NCBI RefSeq assembly: GCF_018138715.1
Contig: NZ_JAGSHX010000006.1
Coordinates: 9,548,001 to 9,612,000 of the forward strand
Source: Streptomyces asiaticus
GTDB lineage: Bacteria > Actinomycetota > Actinomycetes > Streptomycetales > Streptomycetaceae
DNA: 64,000 bases
Reading direction: 5' to 3'
Part shown: positions 41,466 to 52,522 of the stretch, one piece after another
How positions within the stretch are numbered: position 1 is the first letter of the stretch
Layout: each line of letters starts with the position of its first letter
The notes under the pieces: generated by a model
What the model saw: the letters and a program-made list of their open reading frames with translations, nothing else
The model's database searches: none
What the model was told of the DNA's origin: nothing
Program-made: the position numbers and the translations under genes

Positions 41466-43694
41466 TCAGACCATGGCCGGCAGTCCGGGCAACAGCTTCT
41501 CGATCGTGATGGGGAAGTCCCGCACACGCACACCGGTGGCATTGAACACCGCGTTGGCCACCGCCGCACCGGATCCGCAGATGCCCACTTCACCGATGCC
41601 CTTCGCGCCGAGGTCATTGGCCTTGTCGTCGTATCCCTCGAGGACGACGGCGTCGATGTCGGCGGGGATGTCGCCGTGGACCGGCACCAGATACCCCGCG
41701 AAGTCCCGGTTGACGAAGGCGCCGGATCGCGAGTCGACGACGGCCTCCTCCTCGAGGGCCGCGCCGACGCCCCAGATCATGCCGCCGATCAGCTGCGAAC
41801 GGGCCGTCTTCGGGTTGAACACACGGCCCACCGAGAACACGCTGAGCATCCGCCGCAGACGGATCTCGGCGGTGTCCGCGTCGACGCCCACTTCGGCGAA
41901 ATGGGCCCCGTAGGTGTTGATCGAGTAGTCCGAGTAGTTCGGATCGTCGCCCATGAAGCGGGTCTTGCCCTCCGCCTCCACACCGTCGGGATGGTGGCGC
42001 GCGACGATCTCGCGCAGCGCCTCGGACGCATCACCGATGGCCACGTTGCCGTCGGAGAACACGGCGTCCGCCGGGTCCCTGCCGTGCAGCGGGGAGCGTG
42101 TGTCGCCGCACGCCGCGTCCAGCAGTTTCGTGCGCAGGGCCGCGCACGCCCGATGCACCGCGGTGGACGAATTGGTGGCGCCCCACGAGCCGCCGGACCC
42201 CCAGCTGGAGGGATGATCCGAACGTCCGAGGTCGATCCGCACCCGTTCCAGCGGGAGTCCCAGTCCCTCGGCCCCGACCTGGGTGAGGATGGTGTAGGTG
42301 CCCGTGCCGATATCGGTCATGTCCGTCTGGATGACGGCGGTGCCGTCCGGCTCCAACCGCACCCGCACCGTCGTCGGCCCCTGGAAGTGTCCCCGGATGG
42401 CGGCCGACATGCCGTAGCCGATCAGCCACCGTCCCTCGCGCACACTCGCGGGCGTGGCCGGGCGGTTCTCCCAGCCGAACCGGCGCGCGCCCTCGCGCAG
42501 GCACTCCACCAGGTGCCGGTCGCTGTACGGCACGTTCCGCTCGGGATCGACGGTGGGCTCGTTGCGGATCCGCAGCTCGACCGGGTCCATCCCGAGCGCG
42601 TCGGCCAGCTCGTCCATCGCCGACTCGACCGAGAGCATGCCCGGCGCCTCGCCCGGCGCGCGGACGTCCGTCCCACGCGGCAGGTCGAGCGCCGTCAGCC
42701 GGTGGCTGGTCAGCCGGTGGGGTGCGGCGTAGAGGCTGCGGACGGTGGCGGCGGTCTGCTCGGCGTACTCGACGTCGGGGTTGGTGTGCATGGTGACGTC
42801 GTGGGCGATCGCGGCCAGCTGTCCGTCGCGCCCCGCGCCCAGCCGGACCCGCTGGTTCGATGTGGGGCGCATGCCCACGAGCTGGAAGACCTGCTGCCGG
42901 GTCAGTGTGAGCTTGACCGGCCGGCCCAGTGTGCGGGCGGCGAGCGCCGCCAGGATCGTCTCGGAGTGGATGCCCAGCTTGGAGCCGAAGCCGCCGCCGA
43001 CGAAGGGCGTGACGATGTGCACCCGCTCCGGATCCATCATCAGGGTGGCGGCGACCGAGTCCCGCGCCGCGTCGGTGATCTGGCAGCTGACGTAGACGAC
43101 CAGGTCCTCGCCGCGCGGTGCCACCATGGACGCGTTCGGTTCGATCGGCAGCGAGAACTCGTACGGCGTCGTGTACTGCTCGTCGACCTTGACCTCCGCA
43201 CCGGCGAACCCGGCGTCGAAATCTCCGACCGCGGTGTCGGTGGGGAGACCGGCGTTGACCGTCTTCGGGATGTAGGTGTCGTCCTCGAACTCGCCGAAGT
43301 CGAACCGGCCCCGCCCGGCGCGGTATTCGACCTCGACCAGGTCGGCCGCGTCCCGGGCCTGCTCGAAGGTCTCGGCGACGACCAGTGCCACCGGCTCGCC
43401 GTAGAAGTGGACGTCCGGACCGGTCAACATCGGCTGCGCGCGCCAGTATTCGAAGGGAATGGACTCGTCGCGGGGGCCCTGCGCCGGGGCGTTGAGGTAG
43501 GTCATCACCAGCTGGACACCGGGCGCGCCTTCCGCGTTCTCGGTGTCGATCCGGGTGATGCGGCCCTTGCCGATCGTCGCGCCGACGATGAAGCCGTAGA
43601 GCGGCTGACCGGCCTCCCAGTGCTCGTAGGCGTAGGTGGCCCGGCCGGTTGCCTTCAGCGGGCCGTCGACGCGGTCCACAGCTTGCCCGATCAT
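41466..43694 (-). CDS. Molybdenum-binding subunit of aldehyde oxidoreductase (PaoC/XdhA-like)
   Basis: 742 aa. Molybdopterin-binding and xanthine-oxidase-family blocks are present: YVSCQITDAARDSVAATL, TPFVGGGFGSKLGIHSETIL (about 255-275) and SWGSGGSWGATNSSTAVHRA. The catalytic Glu lies in the C-terminal GAKGIGEVGICGSGAAVANA. It is the last gene of a three-gene leftward operon, 9 nt after the FAD subunit. With the iron-sulfur and FAD subunits it forms a heterotrimer that oxidises aldehydes. The same gene order (FeS, FAD, Mo) is found in the E. coli PaoABC/YagTSR system. No Tat signal is seen on the FeS subunit, so this enzyme is probably cytoplasmic. Confidence 0.92.
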   Translation of the reverse strand: MIGQAVDRVDGPLKATGRATYAYEHWEAGQPLYGFIVGATIGKGRITRIDTENAEGAPGVQLVMTYLNAPAQGPRDESIPFEYWRAQPMLTGPDVHFYGEPVALVVAETFEQARDAADLVEVEYRAGRGRFDFGEFEDDTYIPKTVNAGLPTDTAVGDFDAGFAGAEVKVDEQYTTPYEFSLPIEPNASMVAPRGEDLVVYVSCQITDAARDSVAATLMMDPERVHIVTPFVGGGFGSKLGIHSETILAALAARTLGRPVKLTLTRQQVFQLVGMRPTSNQRVRLGAGRDGQLAAIAHDVTMHTNPDVEYAEQTAATVRSLYAAPHRLTSHRLTALDLPRGTDVRAPGEAPGMLSVESAMDELADALGMDPVELRIRNEPTVDPERNVPYSDRHLVECLREGARRFGWENRPATPASVREGRWLIGYGMSAAIRGHFQGPTTVRVRLEPDGTAVIQTDMTDIGTGTYTILTQVGAEGLGLPLERVRIDLGRSDHPSSWGSGGSWGATNSSTAVHRACAALRTKLLDAACGDTRSPLHGRDPADAVFSDGNVAIGDASEALREIVARHHPDGVEAEGKTRFMGDDPNYSDYSINTYGAHFAEVGVDADTAEIRLRRMLSVFSVGRVFNPKTARSQLIGGMIWGVGAALEEEAVVDSRSGAFVNRDFAGYLVPVHGDIPADIDAVVLEGYDDKANDLGAKGIGEVGICGSGAAVANAVFNATGVRVRDFPITIEKLLPGLPAMV

Positions 43695-43703
43695 CCCGCC
43701 TCC

Positions 43704-44687
43704 TCAGCTCGCCCCGGCCGCTTGTGCCAGCGTGCGGCAGAGTGTGCGCTTGGCCAGCTCGATCTTGAAGTCGTTGTCGCCCCGCCCGACCGCGCCGCGC
43801 AGCGCCGCCTCGGCGGCGGCGTGATAGGTGTCCATCCTGGCCGGACGGTCGGTCAGCGCGTCCTCCGCCTCGACGGACCGCCACGGCTTGTGCGCCACAC
43901 CGCCGAAGGCCACCCGCGCCTCCCGGATCGTTCCCTGGCCGGTCGAGACGATGGCCGCCACCGAGACCAGCGCGAACTCGTACGACGCCCGGTCGCGCAC
44001 CTTGCGGTAGATCTGCCGGCCCGGCAGGGGCGGCGGCAGCAGCACGGCCGTGATCATCTCGTCGTCACCCAGTACGTTCTCGATGTGCGGCGTATCGCCC
44101 GGCAGCCGGTAGAAGTCCGTGATGGCGACGCGGCGCTCCGAACCGTCGGCCCGGAGCAGCTCGATCTCCGCGTCGAGCGCGGTCATCGCGACGGCCATGT
44201 CCGAGGGGTGGGTGGCGATGCAGGACTCGCTCGCGCCGAGGATCGCGTGAATCCGGTTGAACCCGCCGATCGCCGCGCACCCCGATCCGGGGTTGCGCTT
44301 GTTGCAGCCCGCGGCCGTGTCGTAGAAGTAGGGACAGCGCGTGCGCTGCACCAGATTGCCCCCGGTGGACGCCTTGTTGCGCAGCTGGCCCGAGGCGCCC
44401 GACACCAGTGCCTCGGACAGCACCGGGTAGCGGGTGCGCACGCGGGGATCGGCCGCCACATCGGAGTTCCGCGCCTGGGCGCCGATCCGCAGTCCACCGT
44501 CCGGCAACTCCTCGATGTCCCGCAGCGGAAGCCGGCTGATGTCCACCAGATGGCTGGGATACTCGATGTCGAGCTTCATCAGGTCGAGGAGATTGGTGCC
44601 GCCGCTGATGAACTTCGCGCCCGGCTGGGCCGCCGCGGCGACGGCGGCCCGGGTGTCCGTCGCCCGCTCGTAGGTGAAGGACTTCAT
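43704..44687 (-). CDS. FAD-binding subunit of aldehyde oxidoreductase (PaoB/YagS-like)
   Basis: 327 aa from the ATG overlapping the previous stop (ATGA, 44684-44687). The FAD-binding start is [20 protein letters not shown], with [17 protein letters not shown]. The insertion [22 protein letters not shown] carries several Cys and is characteristic of the PaoB/YagS type, which holds an additional 4Fe-4S cluster absent from ordinary xanthine dehydrogenase FAD subunits. The FAD domain ends in [20 protein letters not shown]. It transfers electrons between the FeS subunit and an external acceptor. Confidence 0.92.
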   Translation of the reverse strand: MKSFTYERATDTRAAVAAAAQPGAKFISGGTNLLDLMKLDIEYPSHLVDISRLPLRDIEELPDGGLRIGAQARNSDVAADPRVRTRYPVLSEALVSGASGQLRNKASTGGNLVQRTRCPYFYDTAAGCNKRNPGSGCAAIGGFNRIHAILGASESCIATHPSDMAVAMTALDAEIELLRADGSERRVAITDFYRLPGDTPHIENVLGDDEMITAVLLPPPLPGRQIYRKVRDRASYEFALVSVAAIVSTGQGTIREARVAFGGVAHKPWRSVEAEDALTDRPARMDTYHAAAEAALRGAVGRGDNDFKIELAKRTLCRTLAQAAGAS

Positions 44688-45256
44688 ATGGCGCCTCCCT
44701 CCGCGCTGTCGCGGATGGCCGCGACGATGTTCGGATAGGCGGCGCACCGGCAGATGTTGCCGCTCATCCGCTCGCGGATCTCGTCATCGGTCAAGGCGAC
44801 CCGGGGCGAGGACACGTCGGTGGTGACATGGCTGGGCCAGCCGGCCCTCACCTCGGCGAGCATGCCGACGGCCGAACAGATCTGGCCGGGGGTGCAGTAG
44901 CCGCACTGGAAGCCGTCACGCTCGACGAAGGCCCGTTGCATGGGGTGCAGATGGTCGGGGTCGCCCAGGCCCTCGATCGTCATGATCTCGTCGTCCTCGT
45001 GCATCGCGGCGAGTGTCAGGCAGGAGAGGACGCGCCGACCGTTGATCAGCACCGTGCAGGCGCCGCACTGCCCGTGATCACACCCCTTCTTGGTCCCGCT
45101 CAGGCGCAGATGTTCGCGCAGCGCGTCGAGCAGCGAGGTCCGCGGATCCACCTCGAGCTGCCGCACCTGGTCGTTGATGTTCAGCTTGATCGCCGAGGGT
45201 GGGGCCGGCTCGACCTGGTCCCGCCGCATGGCGTGCGTATCCGAAGCGCTCATCAC
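44684..45256 (-). CDS. 2Fe-2S subunit of aldehyde oxidoreductase (PaoA/YagT-like)
   Basis: 190 aa (one fewer from the ATG at 45253). The ferredoxin-type 2Fe-2S cluster is at [20 protein letters not shown] with a further Cys in [11 protein letters not shown]. The second, alpha-helical 2Fe-2S cluster is at [18 protein letters not shown] and [16 protein letters not shown]. It lacks a Tat signal, unlike E. coli PaoA. It leads the operon, stop-coupled to the FAD subunit. The promoter lies in the 304-bp gap shared with clpC. Confidence 0.93.
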   Translation of the reverse strand: MMSASDTHAMRRDQVEPAPPSAIKLNINDQVRQLEVDPRTSLLDALREHLRLSGTKKGCDHGQCGACTVLINGRRVLSCLTLAAMHEDDEIMTIEGLGDPDHLHPMQRAFVERDGFQCGYCTPGQICSAVGMLAEVRAGWPSHVTTDVSSPRVALTDDEIRERMSGNICRCAAYPNIVAAIRDSAEGGAI

Positions 45257-45560
45257 GGCCCGCCTTCCTCGCTAGGTGCAGGTGTCACCCCGGATGTGCG
45301 GCGCGACTGTTGGGCACGCTCCCTGCCTACAGGCTCTCCCAAGAAGGCGGACGCCGCACCGCGAGGATATTGGTGACGGTGTGTTCATCATCGATGACTG
45401 AATGTATGGCCGGTGGTGTCGGGTGCCGTCGCCACTCGCGCTCCGGCGACCGCAGGTGTAACAGGGGCGCCTCCCGGGCACCCGCGCCCGGAAAGGATCA
45501 AGCCTCTCAAGAGAGCGGGCCCGGTCCGGACACCTGGCCGGGACCGCGGAACGGAAGGCC
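45257..45560. other. Divergent intergenic region, aldehyde oxidoreductase / ClpC
   Basis: A 304-base gap. An inverted TCGC-N6-GCGA (45436-45449) faces the ClpC gene; it vaguely recalls ClgR half-sites (CGC...GCG), but the match is too short to claim. A CTCTC-AA-GAGAG palindrome lies at about 45506-45517, 50 bases before the clpC start. No recognisable HspR (HAIR) or CIRCE element is present. Confidence 0.35.
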
Positions 45561-48110
<2,550 letters not shown>

Positions 48111-48281
48111 CGCCCGCGGTGTGCCGCGAACGCCGGGCCGTGCCCGGCCGCTCCTCCGCCGTATGGGCTGTATGAGCTGTATGGGCCGTAAGGTGGGAAG
48201 GGTCCACCGGGGACGGCGCCCGAAACGGGGTGGCGGACCGGGGGAGCCGGCGCGCCGCGGGCGGAAAGGAGCGCATCGGAC

Positions 48282-48578
48282 ATGGACCAGCAGAACCCGC
48301 ACCCTGACCGCACTCCCGGACCTGCCGGATCTCCCGGGCCTCCCGGAACTCCTGCGACACCCGGGCCTGCGACACCCGGATCTCCCGGACTTCGGCCGAG
48401 TGTGGGCGTGCCGCCGGGCGAGACCCCACCGGCCGAGGGCGGCCTCTCGGAAGCGGGCCCCCGCGAGACGTACAACCCCACGAAGGGCTGGTCGAAGGGC
48501 CCCACGATCGTCATTTGGCTCTTTGTGGCGTTGTTCGTGACCTTCTGCATCGCGTTCGCGATCGCCGTGCTGGGGTGA
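48282..48578 (+). CDS. DUF6480-like small protein with a proline-rich tail and one TM helix
   Basis: 98 aa. Residues 10-45 are a collagen-like Gly-Pro-rich stretch (GPAGSPGPPGTPATPGPATP). ETYNPTKGWSKGPTIVIWLF leads into a C-terminal membrane helix (about residues 75-97, ending AIAVLG). The TYNPTxxWxKGP motif and tail-anchored layout fit a small Streptomyces family, DUF6480 to my recollection. Function is unknown. It lies 171 bp after clpC in the same direction. Its stop sits in a 19-bp perfect direct repeat. Confidence 0.75.
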   Translation: MDQQNPHPDRTPGPAGSPGPPGTPATPGPATPGSPGLRPSVGVPPGETPPAEGGLSEAGPRETYNPTKGWSKGPTIVIWLFVALFVTFCIAFAIAVLG

Positions 48579-48613
48579 CCTGGGGCGAGCCCTTGGGTGA
48601 CCTGGGGCGAGCC
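48573..48613 (+). repeat. 19-bp direct repeat spanning the DUF6480-like stop codon
   Basis: GGGTGACCTGGGGCGAGCC occurs at 48573-48591 and again at 48595-48613, a period of 22, with no mismatches. The first copy contains the TGA stop (48576-48578). A third GGGGTGA fragment follows at 48614-48620. Confidence 0.85.
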
Positions 48614-48651
48614 GGGGTGAATGCCACCGGCCGCCCCCGTCGCGGTATGCC

Positions 48652-48684
48652 ACGGCCCCCGAGGGCCAAGCCCTCGGGGGCCGT
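48652..48684. terminator. Strong bidirectional terminator
   Basis: A perfect 15-bp stem, ACGGCCCCCGAGGGC (48652-48666) with GCCCTCGGGGGCCGT (48670-48684) and a 3-nt loop. It lies between the DUF6480-like gene and the convergent small ORF ending at 48727. Confidence 0.92.
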
Positions 48685-48726
48685 CGGAGATCTTTCGATC
48701 AGCTAGGAGATGTTTCCATCAGCGGA

Positions 48727-48960
48727 TCAGCTGCCGAAGCGGGTCTTCAGGAGCTGCTTGCCCAGCTCGGCTCCCTTGCGGCTGTCCGCCTGGGCCTTGC
48801 GGAACAGCTCCGCGACCTCGGTGTCCTTGTCCCGTTCCGCGTCCTGGATGTAGGTCTCCATGCGCAGCGCGTTGCTCAGGCATGCCTCGACGTACCAGAC
48901 GAGGTTGTAGTCCTTGTCCTTCGTGCCGGTGGCCTCGCCGGTCTCGGCGGTGTGGGTCAT
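48727..48960 (-). CDS. Small conserved-looking acidic/basic helical protein
   Basis: 77 aa, highly charged and predicted all-helical (DYNLVWYVEACLSNALRMET, YIQDAERDKDTEVAELFRKA, DSRKGAELGKQLLKTRFGS). It is preceded by a good ribosome site (GGAAAGGAGAGAGA) and followed by the strong terminator at 48652. I do not recognise a named family. The pattern of a short helical protein with a Trp-Tyr near the N-terminus is seen in other Streptomyces stress-region small proteins. It is divergent from the DUF6328-like membrane protein gene. Confidence 0.75.
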   Translation of the reverse strand: MTHTAETGEATGTKDKDYNLVWYVEACLSNALRMETYIQDAERDKDTEVAELFRKAQADSRKGAELGKQLLKTRFGS

Positions 48961-49113
48961 GGTGTCTCTCTCCTTTCCACTGACTGGGGGCCGAGTGCCC
49001 CTGACGGCCTGGGTGATGCATGGATCGGCCGCCCTCGCGCCGCTGATCGCGGGTGATGTTCGCTTTTCGAAGTGGCTGGGAACAAGGGGGTGGACGCGAA
49101 GGAGGCCACGCTG

Positions 49114-49629
49114 ATGCACGACGACCACGAAGCGCCGGGAAACGGCGGCCGTGAGGCTCGGTCCGGCCGTGTGGAGACCCGCGAGGAGCGGGCCGACCGC
49201 AAGTGGGCCGAGTTGCTCCAAGAGGTGAGGGTGACGCAGACGGGCGTGCAGATTCTGTTCGCGTTCCTGCTCACGGTCGCCTTCACCCCGCGCTTCCACG
49301 ACCTGGGCCAGGTGGACCGGGCCATCTACGTCGTGACCGTCCTTCTGGGGGCGGCGGCCACCGGCGCGTTGATCGCACCCGTCTCCTTGCACCGCATCGT
49401 CACCGGACGCCGGCTGAAGCCGGAAACGGTGGACTGGGCCTCCCGTTTCACCGTGGCCGGGCTGGTGCTGTTGCTGTGCACAGTGGCGTCGGCGCTGCTG
49501 CTCATCCTGCGTGTCGTCGTGGCCGATGTCACCGCGTTCTGGCTGGCGGCCGCGGCCCTGCTCTGGTTCGTGATCTGCTGGTTCGTACCCGCGGCGTGGC
49601 TTTTCCACCGCTCGCGCAAGCAGCGCTGA
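49114..49629 (+). CDS. DUF6328-like membrane protein
   Basis: 171 aa from the ATG at 49114, which has GGAGG eight bases upstream; the GTG-type starts further left have none. A charged N-tail (MHDDHEAPGNGG...RADRKWAELLQEVRVTQTGV) precedes four membrane helices (ILFAFLLTVAFTPRF, AIYVVTVLLGAAATGALIAP, FTVAGLVLLLCTVASALLLI, WLAAAALLWFVICWFVPAAW). The VRVTQTGVQILFAFLLTVAF start is the signature I associate with DUF6328. Function is unknown. It is followed 40 bp later by the decarboxylase gene. Confidence 0.8.
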   Translation: MHDDHEAPGNGGREARSGRVETREERADRKWAELLQEVRVTQTGVQILFAFLLTVAFTPRFHDLGQVDRAIYVVTVLLGAAATGALIAPVSLHRIVTGRRLKPETVDWASRFTVAGLVLLLCTVASALLLILRVVVADVTAFWLAAAALLWFVICWFVPAAWLFHRSRKQR

Positions 49630-49669
49630 GCAACGGTTTTCTCCGCAGGTGGAGGGGGACTCGTCCGCC

Positions 49670-51148
49670 ATGGATCACACGCAGGCTCCGATTCTGGAGG
49701 CCCTGGCTCGCTACCACGAGCGTGGGGCCCTTCCGTTCACTCCGCCCGGGCACAAGCAGGGCAGGGGCGCCGACCCGGAGGTCGTCAAGGTCCTGGGGGA
49801 CGAGGTGTTCCGCGCCGACCTCCTGGCCTTCGGTGGCCTTGACGACCGGCTGGGGTCAGGTCGTGTGCTGGAGCGCGCGGAGGAGCTGATGGCGGATGCG
49901 GTGCGCGCCGAGCACACCTTCTTCTCGACCTGCGGCAGCTCGCTCTCCGTCAAGGCGGCGATGCTGGCGGTGGCCGGCCCCCACGAGACGCTGCTGGTGG
50001 GCCGGGACGCGCATAAATCGGTGGCCTCCGGCCTGATCATCTCCGGTGTCCGGCCGATCTGGGTGGACCCCGAATGGGACGGTGCCCGCCATATAGCGCA
50101 TCCGCCGTCGGCCGCGTCCTTCGAGCGGGCATTCGACGAGCACCCGGAGGCCAGGGGCGCCCTGGTGACCAGCCCCACTCCGTACGGATCCTGCGCCGAC
50201 CTGGAGGGGATCGCCGAGGTCTGCCATCGGCGTGGCCGCCCGCTGATCGTCGACGAGGCGTGGGGAGCGCATCTGCCGTTCTGCTCCCAGCTGCCGAGCT
50301 GGGCCATGGACGCGGGTGCCGATGTCTGCGTGACCAGCATCCACAAGATGGGCAGCGGTCTGGAGCAGGGCTCGGTGTTCCACCTCCAGGGCGACCTGAT
50401 CGAGCCGGCCGTCCTGAAGTCCCGCGCCGATCTGCTCGGCACCACGAGTCCGTCCGTCCTCCTCTACGCGGGAATGGACGGGTGGCGTCGGCAGATGGTG
50501 CTGCACGGCGAGAAACTGCTCGGCGCGGCGCTGCGCCGGGCACATGCGGTGCGCGACGAGATCGCGGCCATCGACGGACTGCATGTGGACGGGCCCGCGG
50601 ACTACGTGGGCCCGGGTCTGGGCAGTGACTTCGATCCGTTTCCGGTCGTCATCGACCTCACCGGACTCGGGGTGAGTGGCTACCGGGCGGCCGACTGGCT
50701 CCGGGGACAGCACGACGTCAACGCCCATCTGGCCGACCACCGGCGGATCAGCACCCAGCTCACCCACGCCGACGACCCCTCGACGACCGGTGCGCTGCTG
50801 ACGGCGCTGCGCGAACTGGCCGGCCACGCGGAGGATCTGCGGCCCGCTCCCGAGGTGGCCGTACCGACGCCGGACGAGTTGCGGATGGAGCAGTCCTGTC
50901 TGCCGCGGGACGCCTACTTCGGCGCGGTGGAGGACGTGCCCGTGGCCCGTGCGTCCGGACGGGTGGCGGCCGAGATGATCACTCCCTATCCGCCGGGTAT
51001 ACCGGCCGTGCTGCCCGGCGAGGTGCTGACCCAGCCGGTCCTGGACTATCTGCGCTCCGGGCTGAAGGCCGGGATGAACCTCCCCGACGCGGCCGACGCC
51101 GGGCTGGACACCATCCGGGTCCTGGTCGAAGGGACCGGAGCCGACTGA
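49670..51148 (+). CDS. Orn/Lys/Arg decarboxylase family PLP enzyme
   Basis: 492 aa. Fold-type I PLP features: TFFSTCGSSLSVKAAMLAVA (cofactor phosphate region), LLVGRDAHKSVASGLIISG, LIVDEAWGAHLPFCSQLP with the PLP-binding Asp, and the PLP Lys in CVTSIHKMGSGLEQGS at about residue 228. The C-terminal ~130 residues form the decarboxylase C-terminal domain (ITPYPPGIPAVLPGEVLTQP). Length matches the shorter SpeA/CadA-like group without a wing domain. It converts a basic amino acid to a polyamine precursor; which one is not decided by sequence. Its stop lies in a triple 23-bp repeat. Confidence 0.9.
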   Translation: MDHTQAPILEALARYHERGALPFTPPGHKQGRGADPEVVKVLGDEVFRADLLAFGGLDDRLGSGRVLERAEELMADAVRAEHTFFSTCGSSLSVKAAMLAVAGPHETLLVGRDAHKSVASGLIISGVRPIWVDPEWDGARHIAHPPSAASFERAFDEHPEARGALVTSPTPYGSCADLEGIAEVCHRRGRPLIVDEAWGAHLPFCSQLPSWAMDAGADVCVTSIHKMGSGLEQGSVFHLQGDLIEPAVLKSRADLLGTTSPSVLLYAGMDGWRRQMVLHGEKLLGAALRRAHAVRDEIAAIDGLHVDGPADYVGPGLGSDFDPFPVVIDLTGLGVSGYRAADWLRGQHDVNAHLADHRRISTQLTHADDPSTTGALLTALRELAGHAEDLRPAPEVAVPTPDELRMEQSCLPRDAYFGAVEDVPVARASGRVAAEMITPYPPGIPAVLPGEVLTQPVLDYLRSGLKAGMNLPDAADAGLDTIRVLVEGTGAD

Positions 51149-51206
51149 CACCCGGGCGCCGAGCCGACTGACACCCGGGCGCCGAGCCGACCGACGCCCG
51201 GGCGCC
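51138..51206 (+). repeat. Three tandem 23-bp units spanning the decarboxylase stop codon
   Basis: Units at 51138-51160, 51161-51183 and 51184-51206. The first two are identical; the third differs at two positions (CTGACA to CCGACG). The first holds the TGA stop (51146-51148) and the second another CTGA. The array ends 21 bases before the convergent formate dehydrogenase stop. Confidence 0.9.
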
Positions 51207-51226
51207 GACCGATGTACGGGCACAGG

Positions 51227-52249
51227 TCAGCTCGAGGTGGGGTCGACCAGGACGTAGTCGGAGGGGAGCGGCTGGTCCCCGAGGTGAGCGCGGAGGATCT
51301 CCTCGACACCGGCGGCGATGCGCTTCTGCGCCTCGATCGTCATGCCCGAGCAGTGGATGGTCATCGCATGCCGGGGCATGGTCCGCCACGGGTGGTCGGC
51401 CGGGGCGGGCTCGGGATACCACGTGTCGCCCGCGTACCCGGCCAGGTGGCCGCTCTCCAGCGCCGCCACCAGGGCGTCGGTGTCCACGGTCGCGCCACGG
51501 GCGGTGTTCACCAGCCAGCTGCCGGGTTTCATGGCGTTCAGCCGCTCACGGTCGAAGAGCGCCTTGCTGCCCGCCATCAGCGGCAGCGCCAGGCAGATCA
51601 CATCGGACTCGGCGACGAGGGCGTCCAGCCGCGCGTACGTGACGCCCAGTGTGGTCTCCTCGGCTGGGGAGCGCCGGTGGTTGGCGTAGTACAGCATCCG
51701 TACGTCGAACCCCTTGAGGCGCAGCGCGGTACGGGCGCCGATCGCGCCGAGTCCGACCAGCCCGACGGTCTTGCCCTCCAGGTCGTGTGCGTCGCGGGAG
51801 ACCTCCGCCACGTCCCAGCGGCCCGCCACGGCCTGCTGGTACCCGGGGATCAGATTGCGCACCAGGGCGAGGATCTGCATCACGTTGTGCTCGGCCACAC
51901 TGACCACGTTGCTCTCGGTCACCTCGGTGACCCGGATGCCGTGCCGCCCGGCCGCCTCCATGTCGATGTGGTCGGAACCGACACCGGCGGTGATGACCAG
52001 CTTGAGCTTCCTGGCCCGCTCCATGCGCTTCTCATCGAGGTAGAGGGGCCAGAAGGGCGTGGTGATGAGCACCTCGGCGTCGGCGAGCTGGGCGTCGGCC
52101 TCCTCGCCGGTGTCGGAGGTACCGACGATCTCGTGCCCCTGTTCCGCCAGGAAGGGGCGCAGGCCCAGGACGTTCTCCGCCGTGGCGAGCACCTCCGGGT
52201 GTTCTTCCTCCGCCCGTTCTCCCGGGTACAGCACTGCGAGGATCTTCAT
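51227..52249 (-). CDS. NAD-dependent formate dehydrogenase-like D-2-hydroxyacid dehydrogenase
   Basis: 340 aa from the ATG at 52249 (MKILAVLYPGERAEEEHP); an in-frame GTG lies 6 codons earlier. Formate dehydrogenase hallmarks are present: TTPFWPLYLDEKRME (Pro-Phe-Trp substrate region), AGVGSDHIDMEAAGRHGIRV, ESNVVSVAEHNVMQIL, a Rossmann GLVGLGAIGARTALRLK, VNTARGATVDTDALVAALES, GYAGDTWYPEPAPADHPWRT and a late His in MTIHCSGMTIEAQ. The general 2-hydroxyacid family would lack the PFWP motif. It should oxidise formate to CO2 with NAD+ in the cytoplasm. Confidence 0.88.
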   Translation of the reverse strand: MKILAVLYPGERAEEEHPEVLATAENVLGLRPFLAEQGHEIVGTSDTGEEADAQLADAEVLITTPFWPLYLDEKRMERARKLKLVITAGVGSDHIDMEAAGRHGIRVTEVTESNVVSVAEHNVMQILALVRNLIPGYQQAVAGRWDVAEVSRDAHDLEGKTVGLVGLGAIGARTALRLKGFDVRMLYYANHRRSPAEETTLGVTYARLDALVAESDVICLALPLMAGSKALFDRERLNAMKPGSWLVNTARGATVDTDALVAALESGHLAGYAGDTWYPEPAPADHPWRTMPRHAMTIHCSGMTIEAQKRIAAGVEEILRAHLGDQPLPSDYVLVDPTSS

Positions 52250-52522
52250 CAGCGACGGCCTGCGCATAGTGGGCGCACGCTCACCGGACGACTTCCCCGG
52301 CGCCCGGCGACATCAATGGATCAGTGCGAAGTACCCGTGAAATCCCATGGCAACCGGGTCCGCGACCATGGGGCACCCACCGAGGCGAGGCGTGGGCCGA
52401 GTGGGTGGCATGGTCCGGTGGCGTCGTCCACGCCGCGATTGCGGCAGGTGGTATGGGGAACCCGGCCCACGAAGGCGAAGCCGAGGCCCACCACGACAGC
52501 GGCGGACGGAGCAGAACGAACG

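Noticed and set aside
38930..41509. A long plus-strand open frame across the nucleotidyltransferase, MFS and 40646 genes
   Set aside because: It covers three unrelated genes in other frames or strands and shows no motif. The MFS frame at 39213 is clearly the coding one.
41388..44738. A very long open frame (over 1,100 codons) on the plus strand
   Set aside because: It is antisense to the well-supported aldehyde oxidoreductase genes and its protein is Arg/Gly/Val-rich without motifs. Such shadows are normal in high-GC DNA.
45436..45449. TCGC-N6-GCGA as a ClgR site upstream of ClpC
   Set aside because: Only four-base arms and a spacing I cannot match securely to the ClgR consensus. Many such pairs occur by chance in GC-rich DNA.
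48310..48395. Regularly spaced CCCGGA/CCGGGC units that might be a CRISPR or DNA repeat array
   Set aside because: They encode the Gly-Pro repeat of the DUF6480-like protein, and the units are short and irregular.
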